Origin: JAJXYP01 sp035541855
GTDB lineage: Bacteria; Patescibacteriota; Minisyncoccia; UBA6257; 2-01-FULL-56-20
NCBI GenBank assembly: GCA_035541855.1
Contig: DATKMM010000067.1
Coordinates: 1-16,955, forward strand
Reading direction: 5' to 3'
DNA length: 16,955 nt
Numbering within the stretch: position 1 is the first letter of the stretch; each line of letters opens with the position of its first letter. A program made the translations under genes and the position numbers. Below the pieces are notes generated by a model. It was not told the DNA's origin. It ran no database searches and saw only the letters and a list, made by a program, of their open reading frames with translations. Positions 1 through 6,848 of the stretch are shown in pieces.

Positions 1-74
1 AATACGTGAGGGAATTCTGCTTCAGATTTTCCTCACCCGAATTGTTCGAAAATCCTAGATACTACCTATCAAAA

Positions 75-425
75 TCACTGTCGCTTGTGCCAACAGGGTA
101 GGGATGCCCGATTGTTGCCTTCCAACGTGATATGGAAATACTGCGGCCGGATAACGACACTCATCTGCGCACTCACGAGATCGCTCATTTTTTCCTGCAG
201 TTCCGCCATGCGGTGGACACCCACGATTTCAATGGCATTATTCTTCCGGTCTTCTTTAATACCAAAAACGATATACCCGCCGCTTGGCCGGTGCGAATAG
301 GCTGAAACCGTTTTCCACGTTTCGCGGGGGAACCCTCCGCGAGCGTCTTTGAATTCAACGTCGGGAGTTTCCGAGCCAAGTTGTACCGCCTTCTCGATTA
401 TTTGTTTGACCTGAGATTCGTTCAT
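75..425 (-). CDS. AlbA_2 (Schlafen-like) domain protein, short or truncated
   Basis: The 116-residue product resembles the N-terminal AlbA_2 putative DNA-binding domain. Residues 23-70 carry the family pattern: EFK, then a short helix, then GGYIVFGIKED and a final IVGV strand. Proteins with this domain are usually several hundred residues long, with an ATPase-like or winged-helix C-terminus. Here the reading frame stops just after the domain's late beta strand (HITLEG), and the last 14 residues look unlike the family. All three frames on this strand hit stops in the remaining 70 bases, so no C-terminal half follows. The ATG at 425 is supported by an extended -10 box six bases upstream. I read it as a stand-alone or decaying fragment. 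The function is not known; a transcriptional or anti-phage role seen in some relatives cannot be claimed here. Confidence 0.6.
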   Translation of the reverse strand: MNESQVKQIIEKAVQLGSETPDVEFKDARGGFPRETWKTVSAYSHRPSGGYIVFGIKEDRKNNAIEIVGVHRMAELQEKMSDLVSAQMSVVIRPQYFHITLEGNNRASLPCWHKRQ

Positions 426-431
426 GGAACA

Positions 432-440
432 ATTTTACCA
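432..440 (-). promoter_or_regulatory. Extended -10 promoter of the AlbA_2 gene
   Basis: On the - strand, TGGTAAAAT ends six bases before the ATG at 425. The TGn extension plus TAAAAT would start transcription at or next to the start codon, and there is no Shine-Dalgarno. This fits the leaderless pattern seen at other genes of the window. Confidence 0.5.
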
Positions 441-459
441 ATAAAATGGTTTAGCATAT

Positions 460-486
460 AAAAAAATGACTCGATAAAATCGGAGT
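460..486 (-). terminator. Probable intrinsic terminator after rel
   Basis: Read on the - strand, about a dozen bases past the rel stop, ACTCCGAT pairs with ATCGAGT (seven pairs, one bulged C, loop TTT). A tract of seven T follows one base pair-step later (complement of 460-466). The stem is short, so termination may be weak. Confidence 0.45.
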
Positions 487-498
487 TGAGCGAGCACA

Positions 499-2205
499 TC
501 ACACCAGTTTATAGCTCACCTCCCGCACCCCTTTGATGCGCTTCAGCTTCACGGCGAGCCTGGCCAGTTTCGACTTGTCCGTGCATTGCACCTCCACGCG
601 GTCGATGGGGAAGCGGCTGCCGCGCGGGTTGTCGGTGTGGAAGCTCAGGATGTTGATGTGGCTTTGCGCGGTCGCGGTGGAGATGTCGTGGATGAGCCCG
701 ACGCGGTCCTCGACGACGATGCGGAGGAGGCAGTGCGTCGGCTGGCGCGCGGATGCGATGAACCCCTTCCCGCGGAGCGCGGCGCGGATGTGGTCGCGGG
801 CGGCGGCGGTCTTCACGAACTTGAGCCAGTCCTCGGACGGTTTCTTGCCGCGCTGCCGGATGATCTCCACCATGTCGCCGGACGCGAGCTCGTGGTCGAG
901 CGGCACGATGGCCCCGTTCACGCGCGCTCCGTTCGCCTCGTTCCCGAGGTCGGAGTGGATGTAGTATGCGAAGTCGATCGGCGTGGCGCCGGCGGGGAGG
1001 TCCACCACTTCGCCGCGCGGCGTGATGGCGAAGATGCGGCTGCGGAAGAAGTCGACCTTCATCGCCTCGAGGAACTTTTCCGGGTCTCGGTCGGCGTCCG
1101 CGCCGTTCCCGCCGAAGACGCGCTCCTGCCAGTCGCGCAGATGGCGGATCCAGGCAAGGTCGTCCGCGTTCTTAGCTCTTGCCTCATATCCCTTACCTCC
1201 CTCTTTGTACAGCCAGTGCGCCGCCACGCCGTATTGATTCTCCTCGTGCATCGATTTCGTGCGGATCTGGAACTCCACGATCTTGTCGCCGGGGCCGATG
1301 ACGGACGTGTGCAGGCTCCGGTAAGCGTTCGGCTTCGGCAGCGCGATGTAATCCTTGATGCGGCCGGGCACCGGCGGCCACGCTTCGTGGATCACGCCAA
1401 GCACGGCATAGCACTCGGGGATGGTGTCCACGATGATGCGCATGGCGACGAGATCGTAGATCTTCCCGATGTCCATGTTATGCCGGAGGAGCTTGCGGTA
1501 CAGGCTGGCGTACCGCTTGGCCCGGAAATTGATCGCGAAATCCTTCAGGTCGTGCCGGCGGAGAAGCGCTTCGACCTCCGGCTTGATGCCCTCGAGGTAG
1601 GCGAGGCGTTCGGCATACTGCTCTTTCGTGGTCGCCACGAGCCATTCATATTCTTTCGGCAGGAGATAGGAGAAGGCGGCGTCCTCCAGTTCGCCGCTCA
1701 CGGTGTACATGCCGAGCCGGTAGGCGAGCGGCGCGTAGATCTCGTTGGTTTCGAGCGCGATGCGTTTCTGTTTCGCGGGCGGGAGCGCGCCGAGCGTGCG
1801 CATGTTGTGCAGGCGGTCGGCGAGCTTGATGAAGACGACGCGCAGGTCCTGCGAAAGCGCGAGGATCATCTTGCGCATGTTCTCGGCGCGGCTTTCGACG
1901 CCGCGGTACTTCAGCCGGCCGAGCTTCGTCACGCCGTCCACGAGGAACGCGATCTCGTCGCCGAACTCCCGGCGCACGTCGTCGAGCGCGATGCCGGTAT
2001 CTTCGACGGTGTCGTGGAGCAGGCCGGCGGCGATGGTGGCGTCGTCCATGTGCCACTCGTAGAGGATCCCGGCCGCCGCCAGCGGGTGGTTGAAGTACGG
2101 CTCGCCGCTTTTCCGTTTTTGCGGCCGGTGCGCCTTTTCGGCGAACGCATAGGCCCGGGCGACGACGCCGGTTGGATTCTGCCTGAGGGATTCCTTCAGG
2201 GACAT
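499..2205 (-). CDS. rel: Bifunctional (p)ppGpp synthetase/hydrolase, Rel/SpoT family, shortened C-terminus
   Basis: Makes and degrades the alarmone (p)ppGpp. The hydrolase HD domain spans residues 20-170, with H40, the HD pair 64-65, ED 68-69 and D130 visible. The synthetase domain (about 225-335) has YDLVAMR, GRIKDYIALP and EFQIRT. The RxKD motif (RIKD, 282-285) is the form found in bifunctional enzymes rather than the EXDD of RelA-only synthetases. A TGS domain spans about 390-450 and an ACT domain about 491-568. At 568 residues it is shorter than the usual 700-750. The TGS is followed by only about 40 residues before ACT, so most of the helical domain and the conserved-cysteine/zinc-finger domain are absent. 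An insert near 336-347 is encoded by a heptamer repeat. It is last in the dprA-topA-rel operon, 11 bases after topA, with no Shine-Dalgarno at its ATG. Confidence 0.95.
   Translation of the reverse strand: MSLKESLRQNPTGVVARAYAFAEKAHRPQKRKSGEPYFNHPLAAAGILYEWHMDDATIAAGLLHDTVEDTGIALDDVRREFGDEIAFLVDGVTKLGRLKYRGVESRAENMRKMILALSQDLRVVFIKLADRLHNMRTLGALPPAKQKRIALETNEIYAPLAYRLGMYTVSGELEDAAFSYLLPKEYEWLVATTKEQYAERLAYLEGIKPEVEALLRRHDLKDFAINFRAKRYASLYRKLLRHNMDIGKIYDLVAMRIIVDTIPECYAVLGVIHEAWPPVPGRIKDYIALPKPNAYRSLHTSVIGPGDKIVEFQIRTKSMHEENQYGVAAHWLYKEGGKGYEARAKNADDLAWIRHLRDWQERVFGGNGADADRDPEKFLEAMKVDFFRSRIFAITPRGEVVDLPAGATPIDFAYYIHSDLGNEANGARVNGAIVPLDHELASGDMVEIIRQRGKKPSEDWLKFVKTAAARDHIRAALRGKGFIASARQPTHCLLRIVVEDRVGLIHDISTATAQSHINILSFHTDNPRGSRFPIDRVEVQCTDKSKLARLAVKLKRIKGVREVSYKLV
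1170..1204 (-). repeat. Heptanucleotide repeat, in-frame copy inside rel
   Basis: Four heptamers of the RGAGNTA family lie back to back at 1173-1200 on the - (sense) strand, plus partial units on both sides. This is the most degenerate copy. It encodes the stretch GKGYEARAKN between the synthetase and TGS domains, where relatives have a short charged linker. The unit that would read TAA/TAG in this frame reads TAT, because the next unit begins with T. Confidence 0.7.
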
Positions 2206-2216
2206 GGCTTCAGGCG

Positions 2217-4496
2217 TTATTTCGCCTTCTCTTTTTTGTTCTCTTTTTTATCCTCCTTGGGCTTCGGCGGATTCTCTTTCCAGTGCTGGAGCGCCGCGGC
2301 GAGCTCGGCTTCCGATGCCGGGCGCTGGTTCATGACGAACGTGCAGTCGGGATAGCGCGTGCAGGCATAGAACGGCTTGCCGCGGCCGCGCGATTTCTTC
2401 TCGACGACGTCGCCCGGCCGGTCGCGCCGGTCCGGCGATTCGAGGCATGCCGGGCACTTGAACCCGGTCTTGTTCCATATCCTCGCGACGCCTTTGCACT
2501 TCGGATAGTCCGTGCAGCCGAGAAAGAACCCGAACCGGCCGCGGCGCACCTTCATCGGTTTGCCGCAGATGGGACAGCGTTCATCCTTCGTTTTCTCCTC
2601 CAGCTCTTTTATCTGGGCCGCTTCCTCGGGCATCGGCAGGGTCACCTTCACGGCCGGGTCCGGACAGGCGAGAAATTTGCCCATCCGCCCGAACTTGATC
2701 ACCATCGGCTGGCCGCAGTGCGGGCACGGCACGTTTGAAATTTCAATTTGCTTTTCCACGGTAGCTTCTTTTTCCGTTAGATTTTTCTTGAATGGGCCGT
2801 AGAACTCACGACATACTTCGGTCCATTTGATCTTGCCCTCCGCGATCTCGTCGAGCTCCTCTTCGATGTGCGAGGTGAACCTGATGTCGACGATCTCGGG
2901 AAAATTGGCGACGAGGAGATCGTTCACGAGCGTGCCGATCTCGGTCGGTTGGTATTTCTTCTCTGTCTTTTCCACGTAGCCGCGGTCCTGGATGGTCGAG
3001 AGCGTTGGCGCGTAGGTCGAAGGGCGACCGATGCCGTCCGCTTCGAGCGCTTTCACGAGCGTGGCGTCGGTGTACCGCGGCGGCGGTTCCGTGAAGTGCT
3101 GGACCGGTTTCAGTTCCACGAGCGATACCGGCTGGCCCTTCTCGAGCTTCGGCAGCTGGCCTTCGATCTCGCCGTTCGCGTCGTCGTCCTTTCCTTCCGT
3201 ATAAACGCGGATGAACCCGTCGAACTTCACGGTCTGGCCGTTCGCGCGGAAGTTTTCCCTGCGGGGCGTCTCCGCCTGGATGTCCGCTGCGGTCTGTTCG
3301 AGCACCGCTTCACGCATCTGCGAGGCGATCGTCCGTTTCCAGATGAGGTCGTAAAGCTTGTCGGCGCCGCGCGCCGATGCGGCGAGGCCGCGCCCGGAAA
3401 CAAGGCCCAGGTTCGTCGGGCGGATCGCCTCGTGCGCTTCCTGCGCGCCCTTGCTCTTTGTCGCGTAGCGCCGCGCGCCATCGAGTTGGTATTCCCTGCC
3501 GAATTCCCGGCCGATCACTTCATGCGCGGCGGCGAGCGCGGTCTCGGCAAGGTTCACGCTATCGGTGCGCATATAGGTGATGTGTCCGTTCTCGTACAGG
3601 CGCTGGGCGACCATCATGGTTTGCTTCGCCGACCAGCCGAGCTTGCGCGCCGCCTCCTGCTGGAGGGTCGAGGTGGTAAAGGGAGCCGCCGGATTGCGCC
3701 GCACTTCCTTTACGGTGATGTTCTCGATGTGATACTTCGCTCCGGCGAGCGTTTCCAGGATCTTTTTCGCCGCGGCCTCTCCCTTGATGTCCATCTTGCC
3801 GAGCGATCTTCCGTCGATCGCGTTGAGCGTCGCCGGGAACGCGGATCCCGCTTTCGATGCCGCGAAGTCCGCCTCGACGGACCAGTATTCCTCTTTTTTG
3901 AAATCCTGGATCAGCCGCTCGCGTTCGACGATGAGCCGCACGGCGACGCTCTGCACGCGCCCGGCGGAGAGCCCGTAGCGGATCTTGCGCCAGAGGAACG
4001 GCGAGAGCTCGTAGCCGACGAGCCGGTCGAGCACGCGGCGGGCCTGCTGGGCGTCCACGAGATTGACGTCGAGCGCCCGCGGATGTTCGAGCGCTTCGAG
4101 GATGGCGTCCTTCGTGATCTCGTGGAAAGCGATGCGCTCCACGCTCTGAGCTCCTACCTCCTTGCTCTTACCTCTTATCTCTTTGCTCCTACCTCTCGCA
4201 TCCAGATCCAACGCCTGCATAAGGTGCCAGGCGATGGCTTCCCCTTCGCGGTCTTCATCGGTCGCGAGTATCACGCGCGTCGCTTTCTTCGCGAGCTTCC
4301 TGAGATTTTCGACGACCGGTTCGGCTTTTTTCGGGATCTCGTATTTCGGCTGGAAATCGTGCGCGATGTCGATGCCGATCCTGCTTTTCGGAAGGTCGCG
4401 AATATGGCCGTAGGACGATTCCACGACAAATTCCTTCCCGACGAACTTTCCGATGGTCTTGGCTTTGGTGGGCGATTCGACGATGACGAGTTCCAT
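2217..4496 (-). CDS. topA: DNA topoisomerase I (type IA)
   Basis: Relaxes negatively supercoiled DNA by cutting and passing one strand. The toprim domain is at residues 1-130, with E7 in VIVESPTKAKTI and the metal-binding DxDxE at 80-84 (ATDEDREGEA). The catalytic tyrosine is Y308 in GHITYMRTDS. The core runs to about 580. Three C-terminal zinc-ribbon modules follow. The second (641-667) and third (681-718) have four cysteines. The first (591-611) has only three, ending in CPDPAVK. Residues about 100-120 (RGRSKEIRGKSKEVG region) are an insert relative to the family, in the toprim domain before the FHEITKDAI block, encoded by a heptamer repeat. It begins 10 bases after dprA. The tail is lysine-rich. 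At 759 residues the length is normal. Confidence 0.97.
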   Translation of the reverse strand: MELVIVESPTKAKTIGKFVGKEFVVESSYGHIRDLPKSRIGIDIAHDFQPKYEIPKKAEPVVENLRKLAKKATRVILATDEDREGEAIAWHLMQALDLDARGRSKEIRGKSKEVGAQSVERIAFHEITKDAILEALEHPRALDVNLVDAQQARRVLDRLVGYELSPFLWRKIRYGLSAGRVQSVAVRLIVERERLIQDFKKEEYWSVEADFAASKAGSAFPATLNAIDGRSLGKMDIKGEAAAKKILETLAGAKYHIENITVKEVRRNPAAPFTTSTLQQEAARKLGWSAKQTMMVAQRLYENGHITYMRTDSVNLAETALAAAHEVIGREFGREYQLDGARRYATKSKGAQEAHEAIRPTNLGLVSGRGLAASARGADKLYDLIWKRTIASQMREAVLEQTAADIQAETPRRENFRANGQTVKFDGFIRVYTEGKDDDANGEIEGQLPKLEKGQPVSLVELKPVQHFTEPPPRYTDATLVKALEADGIGRPSTYAPTLSTIQDRGYVEKTEKKYQPTEIGTLVNDLLVANFPEIVDIRFTSHIEEELDEIAEGKIKWTEVCREFYGPFKKNLTEKEATVEKQIEISNVPCPHCGQPMVIKFGRMGKFLACPDPAVKVTLPMPEEAAQIKELEEKTKDERCPICGKPMKVRRGRFGFFLGCTDYPKCKGVARIWNKTGFKCPACLESPDRRDRPGDVVEKKSRGRGKPFYACTRYPDCTFVMNQRPASEAELAAALQHWKENPPKPKEDKKENKKEKAK
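4142..4196 (-). repeat. Heptanucleotide repeat, in-frame copy inside topA
   Basis: Seven consecutive heptamers (4148-4196 on the - strand) fit RGAGNTA or one substitution from it, with a partial eighth at 4142-4147. Read in the topA frame they encode about 18 residues including SKEIRGKSKEVG. Units 2 and 5, three units apart, are the ones whose TA would complete a stop codon in this frame. Both carry CAA instead of NTA. Confidence 0.85.
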
Positions 4497-4506
4497 GGTG
4501 GTTGAT

Positions 4507-5550
4507 TTACTCTATTATATAGCCCGCTTCCGTTTCTTTGACCAATTCCTTCAATACGAGGAACGAAAGCGTCCGGTTGGCGGCCTGGGGTTCCAGTTTA
4601 GTCATCGCGATGATTTTGTCAACGCTGGCCGGTGCTGCGGCGTCCGCAAGGGCAAGTAAAACAAGCCTTTCCGCTTCGTTCGCGCCATCCAGGATGTGCG
4701 CGGCCGGTTCGGCGCCGGCCATGGCGTACGCTTCGAAAATATCTTCCGGTTTCGTCACGAGCTCGGCCCCTTGACGGATGAGCGCGTGGGACCCGGAAAA
4801 GTTCGCGTGCGTGATCGGGCCGGGCACGACGAAGAGGTCGCGGTTCTGTTCGAAAGCGAAGCGTGCGGTCGCGAGCGAGCCGGAACGGTCCGGGCATTCG
4901 ATGACGAGCGTCCCTTCGGAGAGTCCGCTGATAATGCGGTTGCGTTCGAGGAAGCGGTCCGGATAGCACGGCTCGCGGAGGGGATATTCCGAGACGATTG
5001 CCCCGCCGCCGGCCAGGACCTTCCGCCCCAGCCAGGCATTCTCCTCCGGGTAGAACCTGTCCAGGCCGCCTGCCAGGACCGCGATCGCTTTGCCGTTGGC
5101 GGCCGCGAGGCAGCCTTCGTGCGCCGCCGCGTCAATGCCGAGCGCGAGGCCGCTCACGATCGCGAAACCGCCCCGCGCCAGTTCGCGGCCGAACTTCATG
5201 GCGGTTGTTTTTCCCGCCGCCGTCGCGCGGCGGGTTCCCACGATGGCCAGGCGTTTCCCGCGCGGAAGCGCGCCTCGCACGTATAAAGCGAACGGCGGGT
5301 CGTGGATGTGGCGTAAGGCATGCGGGAACCCCGGTTCTTCCCGGAACACGAGCCCGATGCCCGCTTCGGCGAGCTCGCGCCATGCCGCTTCCGGGTCCGG
5401 CGGGCTCCGGCCGTCGCTCGCCAGCGTCTCATAGAGAGCTTTCCATCCGCCGCCCGACCCGCCGGTTTTTTTTGCGCGCGACCTCACCTCGGCCGGATTT
5501 CCCGAAAGCGCTAACGCAACCGCGTTATAGAACATTTTTTCTTCGTCCAT
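4507..5550 (-). CDS. dprA: DNA-processing protein DprA (Smf)
   Basis: In natural transformation DprA binds incoming single-stranded DNA and loads RecA. The protein is full length at 347 residues. A Rossmann-like core spans about 98-275, with the signature IVGTRRAT (103-110), IVSGLALGIDAAAH (131-144), the ERNRIISGLS block (about 203-212) and FVVPGP. A C-terminal winged-helix domain (about 285-347) has the sequence VDKIIAMTKLEPQAANRTLSFL. The N-terminal 95 residues are the usual variable SAM-like region. It is first in the dprA-topA-rel operon, and pilus genes elsewhere in the window fit a DNA-uptake role. An A8 run (sense strand, 5473-5466) in codons 26-28 is a possible slippage site. The start is fixed by a promoter six bases upstream. 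Confidence 0.95.
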   Translation of the reverse strand: MDEEKMFYNAVALALSGNPAEVRSRAKKTGGSGGGWKALYETLASDGRSPPDPEAAWRELAEAGIGLVFREEPGFPHALRHIHDPPFALYVRGALPRGKRLAIVGTRRATAAGKTTAMKFGRELARGGFAIVSGLALGIDAAAHEGCLAAANGKAIAVLAGGLDRFYPEENAWLGRKVLAGGGAIVSEYPLREPCYPDRFLERNRIISGLSEGTLVIECPDRSGSLATARFAFEQNRDLFVVPGPITHANFSGSHALIRQGAELVTKPEDIFEAYAMAGAEPAAHILDGANEAERLVLLALADAAAPASVDKIIAMTKLEPQAANRTLSFLVLKELVKETEAGYIIE

Positions 5551-5556
5551 GGTTCC

Positions 5557-5584
5557 ATCATAGGCGCGGCAGTCCCCAAAGCAA
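5557..5584 (-). promoter_or_regulatory. Promoter of the dprA-topA-rel operon
   Basis: On the - strand, TTGCTT (5584-5579), a 16-base spacer and TATGAT (5562-5557), followed by six bases and the dprA ATG. Transcription would begin at or within a base or two of the start codon. Confidence 0.55.
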
Positions 5585-5614
5585 GAAACCTTTTAGAAAG
5601 ATTTAACGCGGTCG

Positions 5615-5623
5615 TGGTAAAAT
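5615..5623 (+). promoter_or_regulatory. Extended -10 promoter of the glycosyltransferase gene
   Basis: TGGTAAAAT ends seven bases before the ATG at 5631. No convincing -35 is seen, as is usual for extended -10 promoters, and there is no Shine-Dalgarno. It is divergent from the dprA promoter. Confidence 0.55.
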
Positions 5624-5630
5624 AGAGGTA

Positions 5631-6356
5631 ATGTCCCAGCCGTATCTCTCGATCATCATTCCGGCGTACAACGAAGCGGAACGCATCCCGAAAACCCTGC
5701 TGGCGATGGACAAGCAGCTTGAACACGCCGCGTACTCCTACGAGATCGTGGTCGTGAACGACGGCTCGAAGGACAACACCGCCGCGATCGTGAAGAACCT
5801 CGCGAAGGCGGTGCGGAACCTGAAGCTGATCGACCTGAAGGACAACGCCGGCAAGGGCGGCGCGGTGCGGCAGGGGATGCTGCTCTCGGCCGGCCAGGTC
5901 AGGCTTTTCACCGACGCCGACAACTCGACCTCCATCGACCAGTTCGAAAAAATGATGCCGTACCTCAAGGAGGGGTACGAGGTCGTGATCGGTTCGCGCG
6001 CCGTGAAGGGGGCGGAGCTCGAACCGCCGGAGCCGTTCGTCCGGCAGGTCATCGGCAAGGCGCTCAACCTCATCGTCCAGATACTGCTCCTGCCGGGCAT
6101 ATGGGACACGCAGTGCGGATTCAAGGCGTTCACGCAGGATGCCGCCGGGCGGATATTCCATGCGGCGACGGTCACCGGATGGGGTTTCGATGTCGAGGCG
6201 CTCGCGCTCGCGCGGCGCATGGGCTATCGGACCAGGGAAATGCCGGTCCGGTGGGTCAACGACGCCCGGTCCCATGTCAGGTTCTCGTCAGGTTTGCAAT
6301 TCCTGAAGGACATTGCTATCATTCGCTGGAGGCTTTGGTGGAATGAATATAAATAA
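5631..6356 (+). CDS. Family 2 glycosyltransferase, ALG5/DPM1-like
   Basis: Likely moves a sugar from a nucleotide donor to a polyprenyl or lipid phosphate at the inner face of the membrane. The GT-A fold begins SIIIPAYNEAERI (7-19), followed by VVVNDGSKDNT (40-50). The donor and metal-binding DxD is FTDADNST (93-100, DAD 95-97). The later block DTQCGFKAF (159-167) with GWGFDVEALALA (183-194) is typical of dolichyl-phosphate beta-glucosyltransferase-like enzymes. The protein is 241 residues, one domain, with a hydrophobic stretch at 140-158 but no C-terminal membrane helices. It stands six bases before greA and may be cotranscribed. The acceptor and sugar are unknown; envelope or pilin glycosylation is a guess from context. 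Confidence 0.85.
   Translation: MSQPYLSIIIPAYNEAERIPKTLLAMDKQLEHAAYSYEIVVVNDGSKDNTAAIVKNLAKAVRNLKLIDLKDNAGKGGAVRQGMLLSAGQVRLFTDADNSTSIDQFEKMMPYLKEGYEVVIGSRAVKGAELEPPEPFVRQVIGKALNLIVQILLLPGIWDTQCGFKAFTQDAAGRIFHAATVTGWGFDVEALALARRMGYRTREMPVRWVNDARSHVRFSSGLQFLKDIAIIRWRLWWNEYK
6348..6353 (+). promoter_or_regulatory. Possible -10 box of greA
   Basis: TATAAA overlaps the last codons of the glycosyltransferase gene and ends eight bases before the greA ATG. It fits the spacing seen at other genes here but has no clear -35, so greA may equally be read through from upstream. Confidence 0.3.
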
Positions 6357-6361
6357 ACGAC

Positions 6362-6820
6362 ATGCCGAAACAATACCTGACGAAAGAACGCCTTGAGGAG
6401 CTGAAGGCGGAGCTTGACGAATTGAAAAATAAAAAGCGCCTGGAGGTCGCCCAGCGGCTGAAGCAGGCGAAGGAATACGGCGACCTGTCGGAGAATTCCG
6501 AGTACGTGGAGGCGCGCGAGGAACAGGCGAACGTGGAGGGCCGCATCTTCGAACTGGAGGAACTGCTGAAGGAAGCGGTGACGATAAAGACGGGCGAGGG
6601 CGGCGATACGGTGCGGGTCGGTTCGGCGGTGACGGTCAGGAAGGGTGGGCAGATGCTGACGTATACGATCGTCGGCGCGTACGAGGCGCGGCCGGAAGAG
6701 GGGAGGATTTCGGACGAATCGCCGCTCGGCAAAGCGTTCCTTGGCCATAAGGTCGGGGAAGCGGTGAACGTGGCGACGCCGGCCGGTTCTTCGAGCTACG
6801 AGATCGTGAAGATAGCGTGA
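6362..6820 (+). CDS. greA: Transcription elongation factor GreA
   Basis: Rescues backtracked RNA polymerase by stimulating transcript cleavage. The N-terminal coiled coil (about 8-75) carries the tip sequence YGDLSENSEY, with the acidic pair D41 and E44 at the same positions as in Escherichia coli GreA. The C-terminal FKBP-like domain (about 80-152) has the usual VRVGSAVTV start and the ISDESPLGKAFLGHKVGE block. Length (152 residues) is close to the family's 158. It follows the glycosyltransferase by six bases and precedes lysS by 28. Confidence 0.97.
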   Translation: MPKQYLTKERLEELKAELDELKNKKRLEVAQRLKQAKEYGDLSENSEYVEAREEQANVEGRIFELEELLKEAVTIKTGEGGDTVRVGSAVTVRKGGQMLTYTIVGAYEARPEEGRISDESPLGKAFLGHKVGEAVNVATPAGSSSYEIVKIA

Positions 6821-6833
6821 TGACCGCAGGTGA

Positions 6834-6842
6834 TGATATCAT
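6834..6842 (+). promoter_or_regulatory. Extended -10 promoter of lysS
   Basis: TGATATCAT ends six bases before the ATG at 6849. This placement favours ATG 6849 over the TTG at 6843, which would lie upstream of the predicted transcription start. Confidence 0.45.
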
Positions 6843-6848
6843 TTGAAT

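Noticed and set aside
586..2355. 589-codon open frame on the + strand across rel
   Set aside because: It is a shadow of rel and the end of topA in GC-rich DNA. The product is repetitive in Arg, Val, Asp and Ala, and rel on the other strand has clear family motifs.
2868..4505. 545-codon open frame on the + strand across topA
   Set aside because: Antisense to well-conserved TopA motifs. It has no family features and no promoter with the spacing seen at real genes.
5511..6275. 254-codon open frame on the - strand over the glycosyltransferase gene
   Set aside because: Antisense to clear GT2 motifs, and it overlaps both divergent promoters and the start of dprA.
6843..6848. TTG 6843 as the lysS start
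   Set aside because: It lies between the extended -10 and the predicted transcription start. ATG 6849 fits the leaderless spacing.
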